A stretch of 64,000 nt of DNA from Flavobacterium azooxidireducens (GCF_023195775.1 NZ_CP096205.1:3102001-3166000), one strand, 5' to 3'; positions 43,830-53,576 are shown, counted from the stretch's first letter. The notes: generated from the letters alone by a model not told the origin. Translations and numbers: made by a program.

Positions 43830-45287
43830 TTAATGGTTCAATGTCATTTGTACCTGATCAATCCAATTATAATTTGGAATTCCTTTATCAAGATAATAAT
43901 CCGGTTGAATTCCTTTGTCATCAATTGACATATCCGGTATTCGTAAACTTTTGGAAAGACAATAGCCTAGTTGAAATTCGTTACACGGAGAAGGAACAAA
44001 GTTCATATTTGAAATATCTAAAACACCCATAGTAGTCGTTCCAAACAGCTTAATTTTTTTACTTTGTTTAGCGGCTAAAAGAAATTGTTCCGTCGTACTT
44101 CCGTTACCTTCATTAATGATGATGCCAATATTCTTTGGGAATTCATAGATAGTATCAAGCGTCTGAATAGTAACAGGATTTTCATCTAAATTTACAAATT
44201 TACCAAGGTGTTTATTTAACTTTTCATAAGCATCAGCAGCCCATTTTTTGTCTTGTTCCGGCCAGTCCGGATCATTCATAAACTTTTTCATACGGTCGTT
44301 ATTGAGCGTTGTTGAATACAATTCCACACTAACAATTCGAATTGGATTTGTGTATAAATACGGAATTATATTTCGATAACTTACATCGCTTCCGCCACCA
44401 TTGTTGCGGACATCAACAATTAAATTTTTTGTTTTAATTATTTTTTCGTGATTTGCTGTAATTACGCTATCAATTAATTTTTTCTGCGAATGGTCGAAAT
44501 CAGGAATTCTAAAATACAACGTGTTGTCATCCAATTGATTTAAGAAAGGAGTGTTGCTTTTTAACGAGGCAAAAAACTGTTCAATGTATTTATCTTCTTT
44601 GAATTCCGGACTTTTTCGTTTCAAATAAATACTTCCAATTTGAAGATGAGTGTTTCCAATTAATTCTACTTTATCACTTTCCACTTTTGAATGATCACGG
44701 TAATAAAAATCACTTCGTAGTTTGTTACCTTCTTCATAGATTTTAAATTTAACCTGTTTTTCTCTCCAATAAACACCGTCGGCTTTGATTATAAAACCGA
44801 TATATTCATTATTTTTTTTGATTACTCCAATCGTATAAGGTTCAGAAACCCAAATGCCTTCGAATGTTGGTTTATTAATTTTTGAGAGATATTTAGCAAA
44901 TTCTCTCTCGTTGTAAGGATACGTTTCCCAATTTTTAAATCGTTCAATGATTTCCTCATCGGAAGTTTTTTTATCTTGAACAGCATTTGTAGTTTCATTA
45001 TTTGTAATACGAATGCCTATGTGACCTTTTCTAAAAAATGTCATCCATTCGTAAATTAATTCAGTACACTTATTTAATTCGTTAGTTTCTTTGGCTTTAT
45101 CAATAAAATTCTTGTTATGCAATTCATATTGATCCTTTCCTTTTTTTTCTAATACAAAAGCATAACCGGCATCGTTTTCTTCAAATGTTTTTTTTGCCCA
45201 TAATAGATTAGCTAAACAATCACAATTTTGCGAAAAACCCAACGTAAATGTGAGTAAAAAAGTCAGTAAAACTAATTTGTTTTTCAT
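43830..45287 (-). CDS. S41-family (C-terminal processing-like) peptidase
   Basis: A 485-residue protein with a signal peptide (1-19, ...LGFSQ) directly followed by CDCL. The peptidase core holds VDVRNNGGGSD, and the catalytic region NEGNGSTTEQFLLAAKQSKK (Ser and the later Lys of the dyad), then LFGTTTMG. No PDZ domain is visible. Likely a periplasmic or outer-surface endopeptidase. Its start is 6 bp after the nitrilase stop, so they share a transcript. Confidence 0.85.
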   Translation of the reverse strand: MKNKLVLLTFLLTFTLGFSQNCDCLANLLWAKKTFEENDAGYAFVLEKKGKDQYELHNKNFIDKAKETNELNKCTELIYEWMTFFRKGHIGIRITNNETTNAVQDKKTSDEEIIERFKNWETYPYNEREFAKYLSKINKPTFEGIWVSEPYTIGVIKKNNEYIGFIIKADGVYWREKQVKFKIYEEGNKLRSDFYYRDHSKVESDKVELIGNTHLQIGSIYLKRKSPEFKEDKYIEQFFASLKSNTPFLNQLDDNTLYFRIPDFDHSQKKLIDSVITANHEKIIKTKNLIVDVRNNGGGSDVSYRNIIPYLYTNPIRIVSVELYSTTLNNDRMKKFMNDPDWPEQDKKWAADAYEKLNKHLGKFVNLDENPVTIQTLDTIYEFPKNIGIIINEGNGSTTEQFLLAAKQSKKIKLFGTTTMGVLDISNMNFVPSPCNEFQLGYCLSKSLRIPDMSIDDKGIQPDYYLDKGIPNYNWIDQVQMTLNH

Positions 45288-45293
45288 ACTATA

Positions 45294-46271
45294 TTATTTA
45301 TTAAAATCTTCGTGGTTATCTATAAACGTAATTTTTCGGGTGGGAGCGGTGTTCACGCGGAGATCAAAAATATCAAAGCGATTATAATGTCCGAGAATAT
45401 CGTGCATTTGTTTCGGTTGAATGCATTTTTCCAAATCGATGTCGGCATACACAATTCCTTCGTCATCAATCAAAGGTTCGCCAACAACAGCTCCGTTTGG
45501 ACCAATAATTCCTGAGAAAGCGGAACTTTTTCGAGTTAATAACTCTTCAATATTAGGAACATCGGGTTTTAAAACAGCCATAATTTCTTTTGAAATCGTG
45601 GAACACGAAACAACGGTGAATAATTTCCCTTCAAAGGAATGAGCAGCAGCACGGATTTTAATCGCTTCCGCCATATTGTAATCAGGTGGAGCAACAGGAA
45701 GCGAAATGTAATTGGCAATATGAATTAATTCGCCTTGTGATAATAACGTAAATCGAGCTAATGTATTGGTGTTTTCACCACAGGCTAATGTTCCGATTGG
45801 ACCAATTTCGGTTTTATAAACTTTTAAAGTCGAACCGTCACCGCTTGACCACGTTAGTTTTTCTGCCCAAGTTGGGACTAACTTCCGGTGTTTTCCGATG
45901 AGATTTCCATTATTATCGATGATGAGATTAGAGTTGTAAATTTCGCCATAACTATCACCACGTTCATTAATTCCGATGACCACGTGCATATTGAAATCTT
46001 TTGCAGCTTTGAATAAGGGTTTCATCGACTCATCCGTTACAGCGACTGAATTTTTATATAATTGTTCATACCATTTACTGCCTTGCACGGGTGTCATAAT
46101 CCAGTTCCAATACGGATATCCGGCAACGAAAACTTCCGGAAATGCAATTAATTGAGCTCCGTTTGAACTGGCTTCTTTGATGAAAGAAATCGCTTTTTCA
46201 ATTGTTTTATCAACGTTTAAAAAAACAGGAGAGGTTTGAACGGCAGCAGCTTTGAATTTTGGAAATTTCAT
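45294..46271 (-). CDS. Nitrilase (carbon-nitrogen hydrolase)
   Basis: A 325-residue nitrilase-superfamily enzyme. The Glu-Lys-Cys triad is seen in FPEVFVAGYP (Glu about 46), KHRKLVPTWAEK (Lys about 129) and LACGENTNTLARF (Cys about 163). The CGENTN form and length point to branch 1 nitrilases, which convert nitriles to acids plus ammonia. It is 5 bp after the 46277 gene. The natural nitrile is not known. Confidence 0.9.
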   Translation of the reverse strand: MKFPKFKAAAVQTSPVFLNVDKTIEKAISFIKEASSNGAQLIAFPEVFVAGYPYWNWIMTPVQGSKWYEQLYKNSVAVTDESMKPLFKAAKDFNMHVVIGINERGDSYGEIYNSNLIIDNNGNLIGKHRKLVPTWAEKLTWSSGDGSTLKVYKTEIGPIGTLACGENTNTLARFTLLSQGELIHIANYISLPVAPPDYNMAEAIKIRAAAHSFEGKLFTVVSCSTISKEIMAVLKPDVPNIEELLTRKSSAFSGIIGPNGAVVGEPLIDDEGIVYADIDLEKCIQPKQMHDILGHYNRFDIFDLRVNTAPTRKITFIDNHEDFNK

Positions 46272-46276
46272 AATAT

Positions 46277-46912
46277 CTACATTAAATTTTTAAACAGAAA
46301 GAACATTGAAATAGAACTTAACAACAACATTAACTTTGCATGTCTTCTCACTGAAGGGTTGTAACTGAAAATTTTGTCGCCTGACGGTAAAGACTTTTTA
46401 CTGACTATCAAGAATACGGCTATTGCAAAACCTAACATCCCGCCGGCAAAACAGATTATATAAGCAATTGGAATAGTATATTTTGGTAGGTTTTCATAGC
46501 TGTATAACTTTAATTTTTTCTCTTCTTGATAATCTACAATTTCCTTTTTATCAAAAATTATGTTTTTTTCTTGAATAATATTTTTTGCTAAAAGTACATC
46601 TAAAGGATGCCATTCTTCTTTGTTTTTAATAACATCGATAAGCTCTTCATTTGAAAAATCATAAAGAAAATGATCTTTATTTACATTTGAAACCACAAAA
46701 TTATCTTTTACCAATTGGTCTACTTTTTCTAAATTTTCAGGTTCAATTTGTATCAGATAAGGTTTATTGGCTTCATTTAACGACATTGTGGGATCAAAAT
46801 CCGATTTAATGTCTTGAAGAATATACGGAATTTCGTTTTTTTCCAGTAATGCTGTTAGCTCTAAAGAACTTTCGGCATCAATAAAACTCATATATGTTTT
46901 AAAATCGTTCAT
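46277..46912 (-). CDS. DUF2007-like protein with C-terminal membrane helices
   Basis: A 211-residue protein. The first ~70 residues (FIDAESSLELTALLEKNEIP, YLIQIEPENLEKVDQLV) look like the signal-transducing PII-like DUF2007 module. The C-terminal part has two hydrophobic helices (about 146-168 and 193-209). It is the first gene of the transcript with the nitrilase. Function unknown. Confidence 0.65.
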   Translation of the reverse strand: MNDFKTYMSFIDAESSLELTALLEKNEIPYILQDIKSDFDPTMSLNEANKPYLIQIEPENLEKVDQLVKDNFVVSNVNKDHFLYDFSNEELIDVIKNKEEWHPLDVLLAKNIIQEKNIIFDKKEIVDYQEEKKLKLYSYENLPKYTIPIAYIICFAGGMLGFAIAVFLIVSKKSLPSGDKIFSYNPSVRRHAKLMLLLSSISMFFLFKNLM

Positions 46913-47316
46913 TTTAATTAAACTAATTTCATTATAATTAAGAAAGATATTTTTGTTTTTTAATTAGGTTATAAAACTGAGTTTTTCAACATATAGAATT
47001 TGATGTATGCAATATTTTTGGAAGCAAATATCCTTAAAACATTGTTTTTCATCTTTATTTGTCAAAGATGGTAAAGATAAATTTTCTTTAAAATAGTTGA
47101 CTTCAAAAGACTATCTTTTTATGGATAAATTGGGTTTTTTAAAAAAATAAGAAAAAGAATAAAAGTATTGTTTTTCAATTATGGTGAATAATTAGAATTT
47201 GAAAATATTATTCCAAAACTTTTAACAGCTTGCAAATCGATTTTAGCTATAAAAAAGCATTAGAATACTTTTAATTATTCTGCAAAACTATCATTGCCAA
47301 ATTGATAACGAATGAT
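46913..47316. other. AT-rich intergenic region without recognised feature
   Basis: About 400 bases with no ORF, no clear hairpin-plus-T terminator and no tandem repeat that I can see. Confidence 0.5.
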
Positions 47317-47592
47317 TTAATCAAATTTATTTTTAATGTAATATTTGCCTTCTAGGTCATCATCAAAATCATCGATAATGGGTTTAGGCTTGGGTTTACT
47401 AGCTGTAACTTTTTTTTTCCAAAGCTCAAAATTGTCTTTAGATAGTTTTTTACGCATAATTTCGGTTACTTCATTTTCTGAAATTCCGAATTCAACTTTT
47501 AATACTTCAAAAGGTTTTTTTTCCTCTTGAGCCATACTAACCACGCGTTCGAGTTCTTCGTGAGTCAGTTCCACTCTTTTACTTTTTTTCAT
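47317..47592 (-). CDS. DUF2805 (TIGR03643) family protein
   Basis: A 91-residue protein with helix-turn-helix-like EELERVVSMAQEEKKPFEVL and FGISENEVTEIMRKKLSKD, the pattern of the DUF2805 family, widespread in proteobacteria and Bacteroidota. The C-terminal ~25 residues are a charged tail rich in K, P and D. No known role. Single gene. Confidence 0.85.
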   Translation of the reverse strand: MKKSKRVELTHEELERVVSMAQEEKKPFEVLKVEFGISENEVTEIMRKKLSKDNFELWKKKVTASKPKPKPIIDDFDDDLEGKYYIKNKFD

Positions 47593-47693
47593 TAGTCCAA
47601 AAGCACAATTAATATTTATTTTTTAATTTCATTTTATCAATCAATATTACTAAAAAAATAAATTACTTTTTCAAAAGAGGTGATTTTTTTTAG

Positions 47694-48518
47694 TTAAAGT
47701 TCAGGAGAACGTGATTTTTGAAACGGAATCTTAAGTAAATTACTTAAATGATTATTTTCTTCCGGTTTCATGTGCGTGTCTACTCCGTAAACAATTTTAT
47801 CTCTTTCGAGAAAGGAATAAGTGCCAAAAATTCGATCCCATATAGAAAAAATATTTCCATAATTACTATCAGTATAAGGCAATTTGTAATGATGATGTAC
47901 TTTATGCATATCTGGGGAAATGATAAAATAGCTTAATAATTTATCCAACTTTTTTGGAAGAGGAATATTGGCGTGATTAAATTGAGAAAAAACAACCGAA
48001 AGCGATTGATACAGAAAAACCATCCACATCGGACTGCCCACAATCAAAACGCCAAGAACGGTAAATACAAATCGAATGACACTTTCACCAGGATGATGAC
48101 GATTGGCGGAAGTGGTGTCAATCCAAGTATCGGTGTGATGAATGAGATGAAATCGCCATAAAAATTTGACTTTGTGTTCAATTAAATGTACTAAATAGGC
48201 TCCGATGAAATCCAATAACAATAATCCAACTAAAGTATAAACCCAAATATTCATTTCGGGCAACCATTGTAAAATTCCGAAATTTTGTTGGATGGCAAAG
48301 TCGGCAGCTAGCAACAAAATGAAAGCCATGACAAAATTAACGATGATTGTTGTAATGGTAAAAAAAATATTAATTCCGGCGTGATTTAATTTGTTGTATT
48401 GAAACTTGAATAACGGAAAGGTATTTTCTATTAACCAAAAAATGGCAATTCCGCCAACCAGAATTAATCCTCTGTGCAAAGACGGAATGGTTTCAAAATA
48501 ATCGATAAGCGTATGCAT
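47694..48518 (-). CDS. Sterol desaturase/fatty-acid hydroxylase-family membrane protein
   Basis: A 274-residue di-iron membrane hydroxylase. Histidine clusters: HLIEH (about 111), FHLIHH (about 123), ANRHHPGE and the C-terminal HKVHHHYKLP. About four membrane helices. Related Bacteroidota proteins act on fatty acids, sterol-like lipids or carotenoids; the substrate here is unknown. Single gene, minus strand. Confidence 0.88.
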   Translation of the reverse strand: MHTLIDYFETIPSLHRGLILVGGIAIFWLIENTFPLFKFQYNKLNHAGINIFFTITTIIVNFVMAFILLLAADFAIQQNFGILQWLPEMNIWVYTLVGLLLLDFIGAYLVHLIEHKVKFLWRFHLIHHTDTWIDTTSANRHHPGESVIRFVFTVLGVLIVGSPMWMVFLYQSLSVVFSQFNHANIPLPKKLDKLLSYFIISPDMHKVHHHYKLPYTDSNYGNIFSIWDRIFGTYSFLERDKIVYGVDTHMKPEENNHLSNLLKIPFQKSRSPEL

Positions 48519-48554
48519 TGCATTTTTTTTACTAAAGTAATAAAAATATTAAAA

Positions 48555-49157
48555 TTATTTAATTATTCTGAAAGTCAAATTAATGCGTTCTGTAATGGGC
48601 TTGGCTGTTTTCGGGATTTGATGTTTCCAAAAATGTTGTGTAGTTCCTTTCATCAATAACAAACTACCATGTTCAAGTGTGATTTTTAAATTGGCATCTT
48701 TAATGGAATTGTGTTGCAAATGAAAACTTCTTTCGGCACCAAAACTCAAAGAAGCAATCACAGGATTTCGACCTAATTCTTTTTCATTATCGGCATGCCA
48801 CCCGTTGCTGTCTTTACCGTCTCGATACAAATTCAATAATACGGTAGTGAAGTTTTCTTGAGTAATTTCTTCAATTTCATTTTTAATAAACATCAATAAT
48901 GGATTCCATTTGTGTGGATGCATTACAATATTAGAGTAGGAATAATTTTTTCCATCATTGCCAAACAAAGCAGTTAATCTGGGTTGAAGGTGAGTTTTTC
49001 CATAAATAGTTATGCTGTCTTGCTGCCAAGGAACTTCATTTTTTAATTTAAGCAACAATTCATTGGCTTTTTCAAAAGAGAAAAAACCAGGATAATATTC
49101 AATTTCAGCATCCGGTAAATTGAATACTATTTTTTCTTTTGGAAATAGTGAATTCAT
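48555..49157 (-). CDS. AlkB-like 2-oxoglutarate/Fe(II) dioxygenase
   Basis: A 200-residue AlkB-family enzyme that reverses N-alkyl damage in DNA or RNA. Fe ligands: NGWHADNE (His, Asp) and the His of FWKHQIP; 2-oxoglutarate-binding arginine in ERINLTFR. The N-terminal part includes the nucleotide-recognition lid (PWQQDSITIYGKTHLQPR). The length fits ALKBH2/3-like bacterial forms. With ogt at 7755 the window holds two alkylation-repair genes, far apart. Confidence 0.92.
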   Translation of the reverse strand: MNSLFPKEKIVFNLPDAEIEYYPGFFSFEKANELLLKLKNEVPWQQDSITIYGKTHLQPRLTALFGNDGKNYSYSNIVMHPHKWNPLLMFIKNEIEEITQENFTTVLLNLYRDGKDSNGWHADNEKELGRNPVIASLSFGAERSFHLQHNSIKDANLKITLEHGSLLLMKGTTQHFWKHQIPKTAKPITERINLTFRIIK

Positions 49158-49165
49158 TCCGTAAA

Positions 49166-49202
49166 AATAAAAAAAAAAGCGACGGAAATATCCATCGCTT
49201 TT
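49166..49202 (-). terminator. Terminator after the aquaporin gene
   Basis: On the minus strand AAAGCGATGGA pairs with TCCGTCGCTTT (one G-T pair) around a 4-base loop, followed by a long T run. Confidence 0.85.
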
Positions 49203-49226
49203 GAGAAAACTTAAGATTGAAATTTG

Positions 49227-49949
49227 TTAGTTTTCGTGGTTTTGTAATACGTTTTTATAGATTAATCCGGCAACCACTGCACCTAAAATAGGAGCAAGCC
49301 AGAATAACCAAAGTTGCATGAGAGGTTCTCCACCTGTAAAAATGGCTTGAGAAGTTGATCGAGCAGGGTTAACGGATGTATTTGTAATTGGAATACTGAT
49401 TAAATGAATTAATGTTAATGCCAAACCAATCGCAATACCAGCAAATTTTCCGTTGGCAAACTTATCAGTTGCTCCTAAAATCACTAAAAGGAAAAACATT
49501 GTTAATACAAATTCTACCACAAAAGCAGCAGCCATCGAATACCCGGAAGGAGAAAAAGCACCATAACCATTGGATGCAAAAGCTCCGGCTTTGGTGTTGT
49601 CAATACCTAAGAAGCTGTCCTGTCCGTTCATGATAAAATACAATGTTCCTGCGGCAGCTAATGCTCCTATGCATTGAGAAACAATGTAAGGCACTAATTC
49701 TTTTGCATCAAAACGTCCGCTAGCCCAAAGTCCGAAAGAAACGGCAGGGTTAAAGTGTCCGCCGGAAATGTGTCCAACAGCATAAGCCATTGTTAAAACG
49801 GTAAGTCCAAATGCTAAAGCAACACCTAAAAAGCCAATACCTAAGTGAACTTCTGTTGGTGTTACAAATCCAGCTGCAAAAAGTGCACTTCCGCAACCGC
49901 CGAAAACCAACCAATAGGTTCCAAAAAATTCTGCAAATAGTTTTTTCAT
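49227..49949 (-). CDS. aqpZ: Aquaporin Z
   Basis: A 240-residue major intrinsic protein with six helices and both NPA loops ([10 protein letters not shown], about 66-75; [10 protein letters not shown], about 190). The Arg after the second NPA and the small selectivity-filter residues suggest a water channel, not a glycerol channel. The start [20 protein letters not shown] is typical of AqpZ. It is followed by its own terminator. Confidence 0.94.
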   Translation of the reverse strand: MKKLFAEFFGTYWLVFGGCGSALFAAGFVTPTEVHLGIGFLGVALAFGLTVLTMAYAVGHISGGHFNPAVSFGLWASGRFDAKELVPYIVSQCIGALAAAGTLYFIMNGQDSFLGIDNTKAGAFASNGYGAFSPSGYSMAAAFVVEFVLTMFFLLVILGATDKFANGKFAGIAIGLALTLIHLISIPITNTSVNPARSTSQAIFTGGEPLMQLWLFWLAPILGAVVAGLIYKNVLQNHEN

Positions 49950-49964
49950 GATTTGTTTGTTTAA

Positions 49965-50324
49965 TTAATATTTAGTGTAATGATATGCCCAATAAATCAA
50001 GACGAGTTGAAGTGGTAGTCGGATAAAACGTACCCATTTAGGTAATCCTAAACCTGCTTTTTCATTTTGAAACATATATAAATTTGCTGGAAAAACTGCG
50101 ACTAATAAAAGTATAATACCCCAAGCTGCTAACACAGTTGTTTGAGGGATGCACAAAAGAATCCCTAATACAATTTCAGCTAATCCAGAAATTATATTAA
50201 GTAATTTTGGTTTGGAAAAAAAAGGAGGAATGATTTTTAAATATAATCTCGGGTTGCGAAAATGGTTACAACCGGCTATAAAATAGATAGCCGCCATGCA
50301 ATAGAGATGCCAAGGTAAATTCAT
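49965..50324 (-). CDS. DoxX-family membrane protein
   Basis: A 119-residue protein with four hydrophobic helices (starting IYFIAGCNHFRNP, LLNIISGLAEIVLGILL, AAWGIILLLVAVFPANLYMF). The N-terminal AGxxHF pattern and length fit DoxX/DUF417-like quinol-oxidase-associated families. Function not established. It is next to the aquaporin gene (15 bp) and may be co-transcribed. Confidence 0.78.
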   Translation of the reverse strand: MNLPWHLYCMAAIYFIAGCNHFRNPRLYLKIIPPFFSKPKLLNIISGLAEIVLGILLCIPQTTVLAAWGIILLLVAVFPANLYMFQNEKAGLGLPKWVRFIRLPLQLVLIYWAYHYTKY

Positions 50325-50407
50325 AAATAATCGCTATGATTACTACGAATTTAAAAAAAAAATGTTAATTAATTATATAAGTAGAACAAATTCTACAAAA
50401 AATATAA

Positions 50408-51304
50408 TTATTTTTTCTTTTTAAAGTTAAGATTCATGATAATTATGGCTAGGATAATCAACACAATTCCAAACCATTGCAAAGCATTTACCTTTTCACT
50501 GAGGAGAAAATAGGCCATTAGTACAGAAACGGGTAATTCTAAAGAAGAAACTATACTACCAAGCCCAATTCCTGTGTAAGGAAATCCTGCATTTAATAAC
50601 ATTGGAGGAATAATAGTTCCGAAAAGAGCCAAAATAATTCCCCATTTCAAGAAAATATCAAAATTGAATGGTGTGTTTTGGGTAATCAAAGCAAAAATAA
50701 AAACAATGACTGCTCCGCCTAAAAGCATATATAAACTGCGTTGTGCCGAAGAAATACCTAAAGAAACACGATTGGCAGTAAACATCGTTGTGGTAAATGA
50801 AGCGGCGGCTAAAATTCCCCAAAATAAACCTCTCCAGTCTAATTCAATTTCATTTTTTAATAAGTTTGTTGCCAAAATGGTACCTATTAAAACGATAACA
50901 ACGGCTATGATTTTTTGAATGGAAGGAAGTTTTTTATCCAAAATCATTTCTAATAAAACGCCCATCCAAACGGTTTGCATTAAAAGGACAATGGCAATCG
51001 AAACATCAATGTATCGAACGCATAAATAATAAAAAACGCTTGTCATTCCTAAAGAAGTTCCGGCAAGCATCAACTGAAAAATGTTCTTTTTTGATGCTTT
51101 TATAGCTGTATTATTATTTTTAACTCGTTGAAAAGAATTGATTATCAAAACACCAATAATTCCCAACACAAATTGAGCTGTCGTTACTTCTGCAGTGGTG
51201 AAATTTTCTTTGTAGGCAAGTTTTACAAAAGTGGCCAACATACCATAACTAGTAGCACCTAATCCAACTAAAAAAACTCCTTTTAACACACGGTTTCCAA
51301 ACAT
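50408..51304 (-). CDS. EamA/DMT-family transporter
   Basis: A 298-residue transporter with ten predicted helices formed by two EamA repeats (from about 10 and from about 155). Typical ends: KGVFLVGLGATSYGMLATFVK and LLSEKVNALQWFGIVLIILAI. Drug/metabolite exporters of this type move small metabolites or amino acids; substrate unknown. Single gene. Confidence 0.88.
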   Translation of the reverse strand: MFGNRVLKGVFLVGLGATSYGMLATFVKLAYKENFTTAEVTTAQFVLGIIGVLIINSFQRVKNNNTAIKASKKNIFQLMLAGTSLGMTSVFYYLCVRYIDVSIAIVLLMQTVWMGVLLEMILDKKLPSIQKIIAVVIVLIGTILATNLLKNEIELDWRGLFWGILAAASFTTTMFTANRVSLGISSAQRSLYMLLGGAVIVFIFALITQNTPFNFDIFLKWGIILALFGTIIPPMLLNAGFPYTGIGLGSIVSSLELPVSVLMAYFLLSEKVNALQWFGIVLIILAIIIMNLNFKKKK

Positions 51305-51342
51305 AATTTAATTTTTAAAAAGCCTGCAAAGATAGGGAAAAG

Positions 51343-51400
51343 TTACGAGTTGCGGTAGGAAAGTTTAAGGTTTCAAGTTTCAAGTTTCAAGTTTTTTTTG
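51343..51400. repeat. Heptad repeat array
   Basis: Steps of 7: GTTACGA, GTTGCGG, TAGGAAA, GTTTAAG, GTTTCAA, GTTTCAA, GTTTCAA, GTTTTTT. It lies in the divergent region between the EamA and L,D-transpeptidase genes. Confidence 0.75.
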
Positions 51401-51450
51401 CTCTGATAATACTTTTTCGAATGATTTTTAGTTAGAATAAAAAAAGTCCA

Positions 51451-52044
51451 GTGAGAAAATTCCTTTTACTCTTCGTTTTAAGTTTTGTGTGTTGCAATCA
51501 TACTCCTCCGGTTGATGATGCGAAAGATTACACTTCCATTCATAACGAAGCATTGACTTTTTGTAAAGAAAATCAAATGAATCAGGATTTTTATTTCTTG
51601 ATTGATATGAGTATTCATTCGGGTAAGAATCGCTTTTTTGTATATGATTTTAAAACGAAAAAAGTGAGTCAACAAAATTTGGTTACTCACGGAACTTGTG
51701 ATGTTTTTGAAACTAATCCGGAGAAATATAAAAAAGCCAAATTCAGCAACAAACAAGACAGTCATTGTTCGATGAAAGGCAAATTCAAAATTGGTAAACG
51801 CGATTATAGTTCATGGGGAATAAATGTGAAATATTGGATGCACGGTTTGGAATCTTCCAACAACAATGCAGTTAAAAGAGTGGTTGTTTTACATTCCTGG
51901 CCAGCAGTTGCGAACGAAGAAATTTATCCAAAATATTCTCCTTTGAGTTGGGGTTGTCCAGCCGTTTCCGATGAATTTATGGTTGTTTTGGATGAAAAAC
52001 TAAAGACTGTTGAGCAACCTGTTTTGATGTGGATTGTGGAGTGA
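51451..52044 (+). CDS. L,D-transpeptidase-like murein catalytic domain lipoprotein
   Basis: A 197-residue protein starting GTG at 51451, with a lipoprotein-type signal (LLLFVLSFVCC). The YkuD_2-type catalytic block has a histidine in VVLHSWPAV and the nucleophile in PLSWGCPAVSDEF (Cys about 168). It should cut or cross-link peptidoglycan peptides. DMSIHSGKNRFFVYD and MKGKFKIG complete the fold. Confidence 0.86.
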   Translation: MRKFLLLFVLSFVCCNHTPPVDDAKDYTSIHNEALTFCKENQMNQDFYFLIDMSIHSGKNRFFVYDFKTKKVSQQNLVTHGTCDVFETNPEKYKKAKFSNKQDSHCSMKGKFKIGKRDYSSWGINVKYWMHGLESSNNNAVKRVVVLHSWPAVANEEIYPKYSPLSWGCPAVSDEFMVVLDEKLKTVEQPVLMWIVE

Positions 52045-52047
52045 TTT

Positions 52048-52437
52048 CTATTCAACCAAATCTTTTAAATGCACTCGCAAGGCTTTTACAGAAATACTAA
52101 TTTCCCAAAACGAAATGCCTAGCGAAATCAATAATGCCAATAGACTTCCTCCAAAAAGAATAATGCCCGGCAATTGGTATTCAAAAAATAAAACCAACAT
52201 TGCAAACACTGACAAAAATAAGCTTAGTACTCCTGCTAATTGCATATAACGAATCAATGTTAACCGAAGATTCAAATTGGCTATTTCGATCAAAATGCTT
52301 TTGTTTTCTTTTTCGTCATAGGTTTTTTTTAATCCTCGAACAATTTGAGCAATGGTCAAAAACCGATTGGTATAAGCCAATAAAATTAACGAAGTGGCAG
52401 AAAAGAGCAGGGCGGGAGTGTCGATGGTGAGTGTCAT
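52048..52437 (-). CDS. DUF2721 membrane protein
   Basis: A 129-residue protein with three hydrophobic helices (LTIDTPALLFSATSLILLAYTN, YMQLAGVLSLFLSVFAMLVLFF, LPGIILFGGSLLALLISLGI), the layout of DUF2721. Function unknown. It converges with the L,D-transpeptidase gene, the two stops 3 bp apart. Confidence 0.82.
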   Translation of the reverse strand: MTLTIDTPALLFSATSLILLAYTNRFLTIAQIVRGLKKTYDEKENKSILIEIANLNLRLTLIRYMQLAGVLSLFLSVFAMLVLFFEYQLPGIILFGGSLLALLISLGISFWEISISVKALRVHLKDLVE

Positions 52438-52441
52438 TGTG

Positions 52442-52480
52442 AGGTTGCGGGTTTAAAGTTTGCCAGTTGCGAGTTCAAAG
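52442..52480. repeat. Heptad-type repeat array
   Basis: GTTGCGG, GTTTAAA, GTTTGCCA, GTTGCGA, GTTCAAA, with one slip by a base. Confidence 0.55.
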
Positions 52481-52677
52481 ATAGTATTTAAACTTTAATG
52501 TAAATTTTACTTTTTCAACTTTAAATTTTGTAAAAGATAATTGGGTAAAAAACAGAAAAAAAGTATGGTGATTATGAGTTTATGATTAATTTTCCCGAAA
52601 ACGGAATACCTAAAACGTTTAAATCGCATTTTAGTTTGAAGAGGTAAATGGTTTTTTAGAAAAATGCTAAATTATAT

Positions 52678-52880
52678 GATGATTTATTTGCTACGAAGTC
52701 AGGGACTTCGTAGAGCGGATAGTTTTTTTTTGGTTGAAGATACTAAATCTAAAAAGTGATGATTTATTTGCTACGAAGTCAGGAGACTTCGTAGAGCGGA
52801 TAGTTTTTTTTGGTTGAAGATACTAAATCTAAAAAGTGATGATTTATTTGCTACGAAGTCAGGAGACTTCGTAGAGCGGA
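52678..52880. repeat. Three tandem copies of an 80-bp hairpin-bearing repeat
   Basis: The unit beginning GATTTATTTG starts at 52681, 52761 and 52841, an exact 80-bp period; the third is cut short after its hairpin. Each holds CTACGAAGTC and GACTTCGTAG in inverted order (10-bp stem; copies 2 and 3 have loop AGGA, copy 1 is two bases shorter). Copies 1 and 2 continue with AGCGGATAG and a T8-T9 run. It is not a CRISPR: the repeat is the whole unit and there are no variable spacers. It lies downstream of the gene at 52887 (minus). Confidence 0.85.
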
Positions 52881-52886
52881 GAGCTT

Positions 52887-53576
52887 CTATTCTACTACTA
52901 TTTGGCTAATTTTTTCACTGTATTTTAGTTTCTTGATTAAATTAAGAGATTGATTTATGTATTTTTCTGCAACTTTAAATTCTTCTTCATTAAATTTTTG
53001 TGAGTCAATTTGGAAGTCTAGCAGAATCAAATTTTCAATAAATTCAGAGACATGAATATCTTTATTTTTCTTAAAAATACTACTTATTTCTATCTTCTCT
53101 TCTAAAGTGAGCTTCTCTTTTTCTTCAAACTTAACAACTAAATCAGGAAATCGATTTAAATTAATTTCAAATTTAAGTTTGTCGATTATTTTGTTTTTCT
53201 GCTTTTTGGTTTTTATGTATTTTTTTAGTTCTTCAATAGGTAAATCTGAACAAAAGAAGAATTCAATTTTTCCTTCAACTTCAGATTTGTGAATTTCTAA
53301 ACGATTTTCAAAAATATCTGATTTCCAACAAATAGTGATATTTCTTGATTGAGAATCAGGAGAAATAATTTCTGCATTTGCAAAAACAAAATTATCTTTT
53401 TCAGTAATTTCAATTTCAGTCATTCCGAGAAATAAATTAAAAAAATAGTCTTGAAATAGATTTTCATACTCAAGTCTACTTTGAAGTGTTTTACCTAATT
53501 GCTTTGATAATTCATTCTTAAAGCTTTCTGAAAAATTATATTTTTCCTCGTAGAAATATGAGACCCAATCTTCCAT
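52887..53576 (-). CDS. Hypothetical protein, AT-rich, 229 residues
   Basis: Start MEDWVSYFYEEKYNF (53576) was chosen over an earlier in-frame ATG that adds 29 basic residues. The protein is acidic and lysine-rich with two regions: about 1-120 beta-rich (TEIEITEKDNFVFANAEIIS, ITICWKSDIFENRLEIHKSE) and 120-229 helical. No known motif and no signal or membrane helix. Its low G+C and place between repeat elements suggest an acquired gene. Confidence 0.55.
   Translation of the reverse strand: MEDWVSYFYEEKYNFSESFKNELSKQLGKTLQSRLEYENLFQDYFFNLFLGMTEIEITEKDNFVFANAEIISPDSQSRNITICWKSDIFENRLEIHKSEVEGKIEFFFCSDLPIEELKKYIKTKKQKNKIIDKLKFEINLNRFPDLVVKFEEKEKLTLEEKIEISSIFKKNKDIHVSEFIENLILLDFQIDSQKFNEEEFKVAEKYINQSLNLIKKLKYSEKISQIVVE

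Noticed and set aside
52678..52880. CRISPR array
   Set aside because: The repeated unit is the full 80 bp with no unique spacers, and no cas gene is present in the window.
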